Assembly: GCA_011033025.1 (NCBI GenBank) | Contig: WFMF01000516.1 | Coordinates: forward strand, 53,790-117,789 | DNA length: 64,000 nt | Direction of reading: 5' to 3' | Source of the DNA: Beroe forskalii | Taxonomy: Eukaryota > Ctenophora > Nuda > Beroida > Beroidae | Shown here: positions 33,225 through 44,400 of the stretch, one piece after another | Layout of the letters: each line of letters opens with the position of its first letter | Position numbering within the stretch: the first letter of the stretch is position 1 | Translations under genes and position numbers: made by a program | The notes under the pieces: model-generated | What the model was told of the DNA's origin: nothing | The model's input: the letters and a program-made list of their open reading frames with translations, nothing else | Databases searched by the model: none

Positions 33225-34060
33225 AATACTTAAGTGATGGAAATTAAATTTGTATTTATTAAGGTGAAGCAAATAATGATGTGCACTATTTAAAATTTCT
33301 GAACAAATCAAACATTTCTTATCATTTCTTCTAAGTCCAAAAATCCCAAAAAAGCAACTTAAAATACCAAAAAAGCAACTTAAAGTTGATAGAATTTTCA
33401 CACACTGAATTTAATCTAGTTGCAATTATTGCTACATGTATGTGTGATCATCAGTCAAAAGCAGCTTGTCAAAGGGGTAGTAAAAACAGTTGTGAGGTAC
33501 AAACTTAGACAGCTTTTTAACTTCAGGACAAATTTTTTATGGTCAATTCGTGTGTTGGTACAAATTTTAAAATACAATCAAAGAGTTTTTAATCATTATT
33601 TTGGGGTCAACTCCCTTTCCAACCCCCTTTTAACACCCTTCCCCCTCCTTTGCTATCCTACCTTGTCAAAAGGGTAGTTAAAAGGAGTAGTGAAACGGGC
33701 TCTCAAGGTACTCTTTGTGTTCTTTAATAAAAACTGAAATAATTTATGATGCACATTGCACAGTTGCATTCTATGGTGTTCTGATTGACACAGCAATAAT
33801 CTCAAAATAAAGTCAGTTGCAACTATCTATTCAAATATGTGATGACAATTTGACAGTAATTACGAATTGTAAATAGTTATTTATGAAAAACTATCAATTG
33901 CATGGAGTTATGTGTCGAAGGTCACCCATTGTTTGGTACTTGAATCTCCATCTGACCCACATCAAACTGGCTGTGATTGGTTTGATAAAGAAGATTATCA
34001 TTGTTAGGGATCCGGGGATCGTTCACCTAGTATGTAGTACGTAATCGGCCGAGGGAGATG
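33225..34060. repeat. Timeless upstream region, copy A of a local direct duplication
   Basis: Matches 34985-36470 in the same orientation: 33240-33840 with 34990-35560, and 33840-34060 with 36165-36455. It includes the probable Timeless 5' flank. Copy B carries a 0.6 kb insertion (about 35563-36165) and a shorter insertion of about 76 bp near 36300-36375. A GATCCGGGGATCGTTCAC fragment ends each copy. Confidence 0.85.
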
Positions 34061-34534
34061 GGGTTTTCAAATGATAACGTTTGATTAAGCGCACGCAGCA
34101 CCTTGCTCTGACTTGCCATGCCAAACGTTGTCTGACCTCTTCGCCTTCCCCTAACTAGAGGCGTCGCGAGACGGTTTAGCGGCTTGCCGCGCACTCCAAG
34201 CGCGAAACCAGGGCGCTGGTTAGGGCAACCCTTCGCCTTCGGTGGGTGCGAGCGCGCGGCGCGCGTCTGCCGAAGCGAAGAGACGCCGCGCCCCTAGTTA
34301 AGGGAGTACAAAGAAGCTTGACAGTTGACGGATCGGACGTTGCTCGTTTATTTCTTCTGACTGGATAGTGGATGGCTCAAAGTGACGTCTGACGTCCAAA
34401 CTCCAAATGTGGAACGTTGCGCCGCGCGCGAGGGTAGGGTAACATCCTACGACAAAGAAGCCAGTCAGAGGAAAACTACAATTGACTTTTTCTAAAGTTT
34501 ATCGTAATTGCTGGCTTATTTATACACTCATCCT

Positions 34535-34535
<1 letters not shown>
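34061..34535. repeat. GC-rich dispersed repeat ending at a poly(A) tract
   Basis: Contains CAAGCGCGAAACCAGGGCGC and GGGAGTACAAAGAAGCTTGA. Related fragments occur at 36745-36830, 37130-37230 and 38145-38335 (AAAGTGACGTCTGACGTC, CCAAATGTGG). It looks like pieces of one mobile element family; no ORF was identified. Confidence 0.55.

Positions 34536-34606
<71 letters not shown>
34536..34606 (+). repeat. 71-bp uninterrupted poly(A) tract
   Basis: A pure A run between the GC-rich repeat and the decayed Timeless fragment. It could be the tail of a plus-strand retroinsertion or an expanded mononucleotide repeat. Its length may be inexact in any assembly. Confidence 0.9.
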
Positions 34607-34610
<4 letters not shown>

Positions 34611-34612
34611 AT

Positions 34613-34975
34613 GATGATCAATTCTTTGCAGAAGCATTGTTTGATTCCAAGCTCCCAAGGTTTGCTGAATACTTTCATGACATTGAAAACTACAAAAGAT
34701 CTTTTGTAAATGATTGATTTACTTCTATGGCTTTCAAGGAACATCTAGCACATTAGTTAGTAGCCCATAAAACTTTTGATTCTGAAATAAATGACCCATG
34801 ATTAAATGTATTTACTCAAGTTAGTATATTCTTTCTGGTGCTTTTATTGTAATACATATATTCAGCCCTTCATGGGATCAAAACAATAATGGCAACTAAA
34901 TCGGGATCAATGAAATTGATGATGTCTTTATCTTCCCAGGTCAGTCATCATTATCTACACTCATCATTTTGGAAA
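34613..34975 (-). pseudogene. Decayed 5' fragment of Timeless (copy B)
   Basis: 34660-34735 matches 32685-32760 (the FVVFNVMKVFS region of Timeless). 34860-34970 matches 33025-33185 (ATIAAL and N-terminal acidic region), with deletions, substitutions and no open frame. The segment between them is mostly deleted. It is continuous with the duplicated upstream region at 34985 onward, so it is a genomic duplicate, not a processed copy. Confidence 0.8.
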
Positions 34976-36470
34976 TAAATAAAATAAAATGAAATTAAAT
35001 TTGTATGAAACAAATAATGATGTGCACTATTTAAAATTTCTGAACAAATCAAACATTTCTTATCATTTCTACGAAGTCCAAAGATCCCAAAAAAGCAACT
35101 TAAAATCCCAAAAAAGCAGCTTAAAGATGATAGTATTTTCACACACTGAATTTAATCTAGTTGCAATTATTGCTACATGTATGTGTGATCATCAGTCAAA
35201 AGCAGCTTGTCAAAGGGGTAGTAAAAACAGTTGTGAGGTACAACCTTAGACAGCTTTTTGACTTCAGGACAACTTATTTATGGTCAATTCGTGTGTTGGC
35301 ACAAATTTGAAAATACAACCAAAGGGTTTTTAATCATTATTTTGGGGTCTACTCCCTTTCCAACCCCCTTTTAACACCCTTCCCCCTCCTTTGCTATCCT
35401 ACCTTGTCAAAAGGGTAGTTAAAAGTAGTAGTGAAAAGGGCTCTCAAGGTACTCTTTGTTTTCTTTAATAAAAACTGAAATAATTTATGATGCACAATTG
35501 CATTCTATGGTGTTCTGATTGACACAGTAATAATTTCAAAATAAAGTCAGTTGCAACTATCTAAAAAATAAAATAAAATAAAATATTTTGATATTACATC
35601 AACACTAATTTCATAAACATGTCAATGATTCATTGGCCAATCTGCTGGATCTTCCAGCCCATATTATTTTATAGACATTAACATTGAAAAATAAATTAAA
35701 CATTATAAGTTAAACATTATAATTTAAGGGATAGTAAATTAGCGCATAATAATTTAATATTGATAAATTAATAGAAATTAACATACAGCATAGGTAATAA
35801 CTGCTTCAATGAAATAAAAAACACAACAAACACAGTGTCTCTGTGTCAAATACTAATTTAAAAATGCCCAAAAACCGAATTCATATGAATTTAATTTGAA
35901 TACTGCAAAACATAAATAAAGATACAATTACAAATAGATTAAAACAAGTAATTTGCTGAGAAGTAACCTATTAGTGCATACAAAAACTCCAAATAAGTAC
36001 AAAATAAATTCATGAAAGCCCTTACATGTAACCTAATATCTTAAATTGAAATAATTCTTTTTGGCTAAAAAGTTAACCATAAGAACTCAACTTGTTTTGA
36101 TCTACTGATTAGATAAGCAGGTTTTAAATTTTTGACAAGACTTCATGTGAAACATTCCAATAAAATGCTCAGATATGTGATGACAATTTGACAGTAATTA
36201 AGAATTGTAAATAGATATCTATGAAAAACTATCAATTGCATGGAGTTATGTGTCGAAGGTCACCCATTGTTTGGTACGTGACTCTCCATCTGACCCATAT
36301 TTGCCGTACGTTGTATGGCCCGCTGACGCCAGCCGCGAAGCTGATTCTCGAGAGGGTCTGTCAACGTCAGACAAACCCATATCAAACTGGCTGTGATTGG
36401 TTTGATAAAGAAGATTATCATTGTTAGGGATCCGGGGATCGTTCACATAGTACGTAATCAGCCGAGGGAG
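34976..36470. repeat. Timeless upstream region, copy B
   Basis: Direct repeat of 33225-34060. An AT-rich insertion at about 35563-36165 starts with an (AAAAT)n run and has no visible gene. A second insertion of about 76 bp near 36300-36375 lies between two CCCATAT sites, suggesting a short target duplication. Confidence 0.8.
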
Positions 36471-36494
36471 AGGGGGTTTTCAAATGATGGTCAG

Positions 36495-37130
36495 TCTCCC
36501 ATGTAAACGGGAGCCTTCATTATCTATGACAATGACGTCACTCAGAAAAATATAATTAAGCGCACCTAGCGCTTTGAGCATTAGGGTTAGGGTTCTGATT
36601 AGGGTCAGGATTTGTTAGGTTCAGGGTTAAGATTAAGGTTAGGGTTTTGGTTAGGGTTATGGTTAGGTTTAGGATACAGAAAAATTGACGTTTAGATCTG
36701 TGACATCACTCAGAGCCGTTTATATGGGAGAGATACCAGGCGAAGGGGTCAGACAACGTCTGACAAGTCAGAGCAAGGCGCTGCGTCCGCGTAATCAAAC
36801 GTTATCATTTGGGTATGTTTCCTAAGCCCGCATAGGTGTGCGTACGCGCGCCGCGCAACGCAGACAGGGATATACGTGTTTAGCAAGGGTATGTCTCCCA
36901 TGTAAACGGGGCTGAGTGACGTCACAGATCTAAACGTCAATTTTTCTGTATCCTAAACCTTACCATAGCCCTAACCAAAACCCTAACCGTAATCCTAACC
37001 CTAACCCTAACAAATCCTTACCCTAACCAGAAACCTAACCCTAGTCCTTAAAGCGCTAGGTGCGCTTAATTATATTTTTCTGAGTGACGTCATTGTCATA
37101 GATAATGAAGGCTCCCGTTTACATGGGAGA
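36495..37130. mobile_element. Foldback element with internal degenerate TTAGGG repeats
   Basis: The inverted ends are TCTCCCATGTAAACGGGAGC and GCTCCCGTTTACATGGGAGA. Arms are 36495-36738 and about 36892-37130. Each arm contains TGACGTCA, ATATAATTAAGCGCACCTAG and a block of about 90 bp of imperfect TTAGGG (left) or CCCTAA (right) repeats. The centre (about 36740-36890) carries fragments of the GC-rich repeat family seen at 34061-34535. No ORF. Confidence 0.82.
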
Positions 37131-38820
37131 CGTACCCTTCGCCTTCGCCTCCGAAGGCTCTCACGAAGAGACGCCCCTGGTCAGGGGAGTACAAAGAAGC
37201 TTGACGGACGTTGCCCTAGGGGTGTCACAATGCGTACTTGCGCACAAAGTACTAGCACGAAATTATGATAAAAAGTGTAACACATTTTTACGCATAAAAA
37301 GTGTCCTAACTCAAGATGTATTAATGGGTTTTGTCTGAAATTTGGATATATGCCGTAGAACACATATACCTAGCGTACTGACTAATTTTTTCTGGAAATT
37401 TTGCTCCTAACGGAAGTTATGGCCAAAAATGAACCATTTTACAAAATTTCTGTACACAAATGCTCATATCTCGTCTCATGATTCGATTTTCAGAAAAAAA
37501 TTAGTCCGGATGGCTGTTAATTATGTTTTTCAACTTTTCTGAAAGTTTCATGATGATTCGATGAAAAATGGGGAAGATAGAAATTTGACAAAACCCATTT
37601 TTTCACCGGGACTCGCGAAACTAACAAAATATACCCAAACAACAGAAACTAATCAAGCAGCACGTGCTACGCTTCAACATTAAGAATTCGCGCTGCAGTG
37701 GGAATGCACGGGGCGCTTGCAAGCTTTCAAACAGTGTTTTCAGATTTGTTTTTCGTCTATCACAAGGCCGAGTTATGGACGAAATACGTCGGAATTTTGA
37801 TCAGTTGACTTTTGGAGATTGATAATTCTACTTCCACATAATATTTCCTGAAAATTTCAACAAGCGTTAGAGAAAGGATTAAGCTTTGATTTCCATGCTT
37901 TATCTTGTAATTTGGCGATGATTTTCCATTTAATCGCTTTTTTGTGAGGACAGTAGATGTGCGAAATTTCAAGCGAAATTTCAGCGTTGCAGATTTATTT
38001 GTGGCTCCTTGCCCCGTGCAGCCTATAACTCTCTTAAATTATCGAAAAACAATAAAACTTAGTTTGTTTGAAAGAGCTCATCGTGCTGATCATTTTGATA
38101 CCATTTTTGTGGGGAATCGTCCAAGTTGATTTTTCATTTGACCCCCCTAGTTGCCCGTCTATTTCTTCTAACTGGATCGGATGGCTAGAGCGCAAAGTGA
38201 CGTCTGACGTCTCGTAGGATGTTACCCTACCCTCGCGCGCGGCGCAATGCGTTCCACATTTGGACGTCACTTTGCGCCTTCAGAGGAAATAGACGGGCAA
38301 CTTCCTTCGACTGACGTCCAAATGTGGCACTATAGGCACCCCCGGCACTGCAACTGGGTGCGCCGAAATTCGGCAGTCGCGCGCGCCGTACAAGTAAGAA
38401 TTTGACGCGACATTTCTGATTCGAATTCTAATAGCGCCGCGCACTCTTACGTTTATCATTGCAATATGCAGCGCGCGGGAAATTTTAAAATTTTCAAAAT
38501 ATTTAAATTTTCACAATAATTAGAAAAAGTTTCTATGTTTAAATAGTTATTATGCCTAATGCCATTATATTTTTGGCAATTTTGTTTTAATTTCAAAGCC
38601 TGTTATTTTTATGCAAATGTTAATATTGCAAATTGGTAAATATACACATGAATTTTCAAATTTATTTGCTGATCTGCCAAAGTTTATACAAGTTTGGTCA
38701 GCTTGAATATTCTGCCGTCTGCATGTGTTTGGTTATCTTTTAATTGTTGTGCTGTGCTTTAACTTACCAACATACCTTGACTGAGGATAGTCCTTGGGAT
38801 ACACTCTTTTTAGTGATGAC
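37131..38820. other. Repeat-derived intergenic region
   Basis: 37131-37230 and 38145-38335 are fragments of the GC-rich family. 38155-38310 forms an imperfect hairpin around TAGACGGGCAAC and GTTGCCCGTCTA ends. 37320-37950 has AT-rich text with GAAGTTATGGCCAAAAATG and resembles MITE interiors elsewhere in the window. 38340-38770 is AT-rich with no feature seen. No gene recognised. Confidence 0.5.
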
Positions 38821-38879
38821 TGATGATGGGAGAGTTTCCTTGATCCTGGAAAGACTGATCCTGAGAAAGACTCCTTGCT

Positions 38880-39290
38880 CCTGGGAAAGAATCCTTCATC
38901 TGAAAGACTCCTTCATCTGAAAGACTCCTTCATCTGAAGGACTCCTTCATCTGAAAGACTCCTTCATCTGAAAGACTCCTTCATCTGAAAGACTCCTTCA
39001 TCTGAAAGACTCCTTCATCTGAAAGACTCCTTCATCTGAAAGACTCCTTCATCTGAAAGACTCCTTCATCTGAAAGACTCATTCATCTGAAAGACTCCTT
39101 CATCTGAAAGACTCCTTCATCTGAAAGACTCCTTCATCTGAAAGACTCCTTCATCTGAAAGACTCCTTCATCTGAAAGACTCCTTCATCTGAAAGACTCC
39201 TTCATCTGAAAGACTCCTTCATCTGAGGGACTCCTTCATCTGAAAGACTCCTTCATCTGAAAGACTCCTTCATCTGAAAAACTCCTTCAT
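38880..39290 (+). repeat. 17-bp minisatellite TCCTTCATCTGAAAGAC
   Basis: More than twenty near-perfect tandem units. It adjoins the next array, and the boundary units (CTCCTTCATCC, CTAGGACTG) look intermediate, suggesting a common origin. Confidence 0.93.
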
Positions 39291-39299
39291 CCCAGGATG

Positions 39300-40215
39300 A
39301 ACTCCTTCATCCTAGGACTGATTCCTTGTTCCTGGGATTGTATTCTTCATCCTAGAAGAGTCTCCTTTGTCCTGGTCCTGGTCCTTGTTCCTGAGAGAGT
39401 ATCCTTGATCCTGAGACAGTCTATTTGCTCCTGAGAGAGTCTCCTTGGGCTTGATCCTGGGAAAGTCTATTTGATCCTGGGAGAGTGTCCTTGATCCTGG
39501 GAGAGTCTCCCTGATCCTGGGAGAGTCTCCTTGATCCTGGGAGAGTCTCCTTGATCCTGGGAGAGTCTCCTTGATCCTGAGAGAGTATCCTTGATCTTGA
39601 GAGAGTCTCCTTGATCTTGAGGGAGTCTCTTTGATCTGAGAGAGTCTCTTTGATACTGTGAGAGTCTCTTTGATCCTTAGAGAGTCTCTTTGATCCTGGG
39701 AGAGTCTCCTTGATCCAGAGGGAGTCTCCTTGATCCTGGGAAATTCTATTTGATCCTGGGAGAGTCTCCTTGATCCTGGGAGAGTCTCCTTGATCCTGGG
39801 AGAGTCTCCTTGATCCTGGGAGAGTCTCCTTGATCCTGGGAGAGTATCCTTGATCATGGGAGAGTCTCCTTGAGAGTGTCTTTGATCCTGGGTGAGTCTC
39901 CTTGATCCTGGGAGAGTCTCCCTGATCCTGGAAGAGTCTCCTTGATCCTGGGAGAGTCTCCTTGATCCTTAGAGAATCTATTTGATCCTGAGTGTCTCCT
40001 TGATCCTGAGAGAGTCTCCTTGATCCTGAGAGAGTATCCTTGATTCTGGGAGAGTCTCCTTGATCCTGAGAGAGTCTCCTTGATCCTGAGGGAGTCTCCT
40101 TGATCCTGGGAGAGTCTCCTTGATCCTGAGAGAGTATCCTTGATCTTGAGAGAGTCTCTTTGATCCTGGGAGAGTCTCCTTTATCCTGGGAGAGTCTCCT
40201 TGATCCTGAGAGAGT
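39300..40215 (-). repeat. 20-bp minisatellite GATCCTGGGAGAGTCTCCTT
   Basis: More than forty variable units of 20 bp, some lacking a base. The unit has no stop codon in one orientation, so long frames (181 and 88 codons) appear on the minus strand with a 20-residue SRRLSQDQGDSPRIKETLPG period. A 20-bp unit gives the same peptide set in three frames. There is no splice or start context, so I treat it as noncoding. Confidence 0.9.
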
Positions 40216-41030
40216 CTGGGGGGATTGTAGCCCACAAAAACCAAGCCCTACCCCAATTTTCGGATCTTGGGCTAGTGGCTCTTAAAGGTTATTTGATGAA
40301 TAGAAATGGTTATTTTTATACTTTCAGAGCTTAAAGGGCTTAGGTATCACCTAACAGTAGAATGTACTATATTGCTTGACTAAATGGTGTTTCTTGCCCT
40401 AGTGCTAATTCGACCGCAGGGTGCACTCCTTTGATTTCCTCTTTTGCCCTGCTTTGCAGAGCATGCCCTGCTTTTCCAAGGAAATTCCAGAAAGGTACCG
40501 AAATTAAACGATTTTTAGTCCAAAAAGGCAACAACAGTATAGAACCAAAAAGGTACTTGCTATATCACACCCACAAAATTGAGGTTTTTGCAAAATGGTA
40601 CCAATATTATGATACTCGAGTAAGTTGAGGCTCTTGATTATCGAAAAGGTACATATGCCATTTAAAATTATGAAAAGGTACCTTCTTCTGCCCTTCTTTT
40701 GGCATTGAAATCGTTCCCTGCATCGGGTTTTCCAAGATTTGACAGCTATGTCTCTTGCTGACTTACTGGTGACTATTGTCTGAGTGAAAGGTGACCCTGT
40801 ACCCATGCCAGGCCCAGCTTGTAACTCTTGCCTAACTCACTGGTGAATATGACCTGATTCAATAGGACCTCTTGCCTGAGCTATTATGACTCCTGGATGA
40901 CCTGCTGAGTGCTGACCCAGCTTTGCAACTCTTGCCTAATTCACTGTGACTCTGACAGCTGACCTGACCAGCTAGGTCGAGTCCTCTTTCTCTTTTGTCT
41001 GACAGAAAGATGACTTTTGTCTGACTTATT
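40216..41030. other. Intergenic region with a CTTGCCTGACTTACTGGTGA-type diverged repeat
   Basis: 40740-41035 consists of diverged copies of a CTTGCCTAACTCACTGGTGA-like word. A related stretch is at 48290-48500. 40216-40740 shows no recognisable feature. Confidence 0.5.
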
Positions 41031-41039
41031 GGCTTACTG

Positions 41040-41232
41040 GTGACGGGGGTCCGAATAACGGGGGTCCGAATAACAGGGGTCCGCATAACGGGGGCCCGAA
41101 TGACGGGAGTCCGAATAACGGGGTCCGAATAACGGGGTCCGAATAACGGGGGTCCGAATAACGGGATCCGAATAACGGGGTCCGAATAAAGGGGGTCCGA
41201 ATAACGGGGGTCCGAATAACGGGGGGTCCGGT
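41040..41232 (+). repeat. 14-bp minisatellite GGGGTCCGAATAAC
   Basis: About a dozen tandem copies with one-base length variants. The minus-strand frames through it are repeat read-through. Confidence 0.92.
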
Positions 41233-41268
41233 AACATGGGTTTAAACTACATACATCTGTCAAGATAT

Positions 41269-41415
41269 CACCACCAAAACCGTTGGACGGTTGGTCTAGT
41301 AACCCCCCGGCCGGGTTTGGATGTGACAACGGAACCTAAAAAGAGACAAAATGGGCTGATCACATCCAAACCAGCGGGGGGTTACTAGACCAACCGTCCA
41401 ACGGTTTTGGTGGTG
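41269..41415. mobile_element. 147-bp foldback MITE
   Basis: Inverted ends CACCACCAAAACCGTTGGAC and GTCCAACGGTTTTGGTGGTG. The arms also share GGTCTAGTAACCCCCC, with a short loop around 41335-41355. No ORF. Confidence 0.85.
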
Positions 41416-44400
41416 TAAAATAATAATAAATTATTAATAAAATTTCATAGGGTCGACATCAAGCTGAAAATGTATTTGATACCGCAGCTGTTGAACTTTG
41501 AAGGTGACGATAATATTTAGGATTCTTCTGCTCCTCGTGAGGGCTCTGAGAGGAGCGATTCCGTCAGTATCGCATTTGGTCCCCCCGGTGCTCATAGAAG
41601 CTGCTAAGGCAAATGAGCTTCCTTTCAGCAACCAATGTGCGATAGGGGCGGGATGCCGTTGCCTCCCGTGGGTCATCCCGGGCTAGCAATGAACCCCACC
41701 CTGAAGTTACAATTTTATTTAAATCTAAAACCTTAATCTTATCGAAAGTGAAGATTAAGTCGACACTCCAATTTGAGTTACTAGTTATTTGGTATAACCA
41801 TAATGTCACAATGCACGACGCGACCAAAATTTAGTAAGGTACCTGATCAGGTATCAATAATTACAGAAAATTGCGACTGCACGAAAATATTAATACGCAC
41901 TAGTACAGTAGTACAGCTGCTAACATGTGCGTCCCGATCGGAACTGTCTGAGGGCGGCCGTTGGGCTGCAGGCTGCTCCATCCGACGGTGGCTGTGTGCC
42001 GGTCTCGGTTGCTCGTCCCCCTTGCATTGATCAGACTTGATCGGCTCATGTATTAATAGCAGTGCGCACGCCATTTGCTGCCGTACATGAGCGGCGAGCT
42101 TCCGATAGCCGTGCACAGACTCTCAGAGTGTAGTCTGAGGGCCGTCCTTCCTTTGGAACGCATTGGGGCGCATCAAGTCTGCAGACATTGCATATCTTAA
42201 AGCGAGTCAGTCCACTAGTCCAGGCCTTTGTATCTAAAAAAAATTAATCTTGATAATTGAAACTTTAATGAAAAATGTAATGCGTATTTGAGTTTGAATT
42301 ATGACTGATGCATAAAATGCGTGTTTGCAACGCTGTTTTTTTTTGAATAATTTGATGCATGTATTATAATTAAAATTACAGATGACTTCCTCATATAACT
42401 AATTGACGTATAATCTAAATTATTTTAACTAATCTAGATCATTTTAACTAACTAAACAAACACAGTTAAGTTATTAAAATCAAAATATATTTACATTTCA
42501 CGAGCTGTTAATATTATAATATTATAATTTATATTCGAGATTTAGAGATATGGGCTGTCTCAAATTTAATAATTATTATGAATATTTGAAGACTATAATC
42601 TTTATAATCAATTGCAATTATCATAACAATAGTTATCGCAATAAACAAAAATAATAAATATCATCGCATGCGCGCCGAGCTTCGCATGCGTCTTTAATAA
42701 AAGCTATGGCACCTGCATCGTTCCGCGTCGATCGAATGAGCTGATCGGATGAAAAACGCGCACAATCGTTCGCGCTTGCTCTTTTGCGCGGACGTCTTCA
42801 TAAAAGTGTGTTGTGCGCGTTTTTCGTTTGATCGGCCCGTTTGATCGATGCGGAACGATGAAACCACCTATAGCTGTAATTAGCTGTAGCTAAGCTCAGC
42901 AGTATCTATATCGCAGTATCATTGCAATTGATAAAGTTTTTGAAATTTCCTAGAAGACAAGAAATTAGATATTAGATATTGTATTATGAAATTTTGTTGT
43001 TGGCTACTAGATAGTTATAGTATAGTACTTAAATACTTACGTAACATAATGTTAAAATTTTCGATTTGACTTGTGAGTAGTGTTACCCAGTTGTATCTGG
43101 CCCGTTGTGGCGCCGCGGCCTGTGCCGCGCGCAGCGCCTGGGCTCTGGGTGCTTTTCCTGGGGTGCGTTGCACTGTCGCACTGAAGGTACCTTGCACAGT
43201 GTCGCGCGCCGCAGGGGAGGGTATCATTGCCCGCGCCATGGTGCTCGGGTGCGCGCCATAGTGCGCGGCGCCCCGGCGGGCTGGGGCAACTGAGTTAAGT
43301 TTAATTGTTAAATTGGGAAATTATAGGGAAAAGGAAAGGAATTATTTTGTTTTGTATTTTAAATGTATTGTAATGTTGATAAAAAATAAATTTCTTTCTC
43401 TAAAATTTCTTTCTCTACTCCTTACCTGATCCAGGTGGCGACTCTTGTCTGAAAAAACTGGCAAATTGTGACCCTGGCACAATTCGGCATATTGCATGAA
43501 TAATGAATGTCACACTGACTGATGACTCCCCATGCACAGTGGCTGCATAGGAACAAATTATCGCGCGATCGCGAATTTCGCGCGCTCCGAAAAAGAATTT
43601 GCAAACATTCAGCGCAAAATTTGCCAAATGTGACACTGCGCGGCGCCTGTGCCGCGCGGTGTCACAATTTGGCAATTTTTGATTTTTTTTTGAATTTGTG
43701 TGAATTCCGCCGCGTAATTCAGACTTCGGATTCTTAATTTGATAATTACGTTGCAATGCTGAATGCAACCATTGAATATTGTGATTGAATATTGTGATTA
43801 GTAAATTGCTGCTTGCCTAGTGAAATCCTCGGATCCGTTCAAATCATTAAAACCCGGAATGTTAACCTTTATATTCGCAATTTAACCTTTATATTTCAAT
43901 TTATAACGTCGAGTCTATTTATAAGGACCCGGAATGTTAACCTTTAACCTTTTAAGCTTTTATATTCGTTTTGGAAAAGGCAAAATCCTCGGTTAGAATT
44001 TAAAATTAGGACCTGTAAGTGGAATTTCCTTTTTTCAATTTATACCTTAAAAGTCACGAAGGCCAAATCCTGGAGCGAGTCCATTTATAAGGACCTCGAA
44101 TATGATCTTGAAGTTTGAAATTGCAAAGTCAAGATCCTCGAGACCGTTTACAAGGACCTGGAATGTTTATAGGTACACTTAGCTTTTTAAATATCAGGGG
44201 TAGGGTCCTCAAGCCGCCGGGATTTTCTCAATTTATTTCAAAATGTTCGGACTTTGCTCTTAAAGTTAACTACGGACACAGTATTTTAGGATCTGGGTTA
44301 GGGTTTTCATGGGGACCAGGGTCTGTATAACTATTATAAAGTTATAAAACTATAGATTCGCATTCACACGAAATATCTTATTGTACTGATCGTACAATTC

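Noticed and set aside
34476..34744. Frames with poly-Lys or poly-Phe
   Set aside because: Translations of the 71-bp poly(A) tract.
36590..37030. True telomere or chromosome end
   Set aside because: The TTAGGG-like repeats are degenerate, short, and arranged as inverted arms of a foldback element with unique DNA on both sides.
39312..40244. 181- and 88-codon minus-strand frames with SQDQGDSPRIK-type peptide repeats
   Set aside because: They are read-through of a 20-bp minisatellite that has no stop in that orientation; the period is not a codon multiple and there is no gene context.
40859..41329. 156-codon minus-strand frame rich in RYSDPLFGPP
   Set aside because: Produced by the 14-bp GGGGTCCGAATAAC repeat.
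43085..43290. CpG island promoter of an unseen gene
   Set aside because: GC-rich, but no coding exon follows on either strand within several kilobases; similar GC-rich blocks are repeat pieces.
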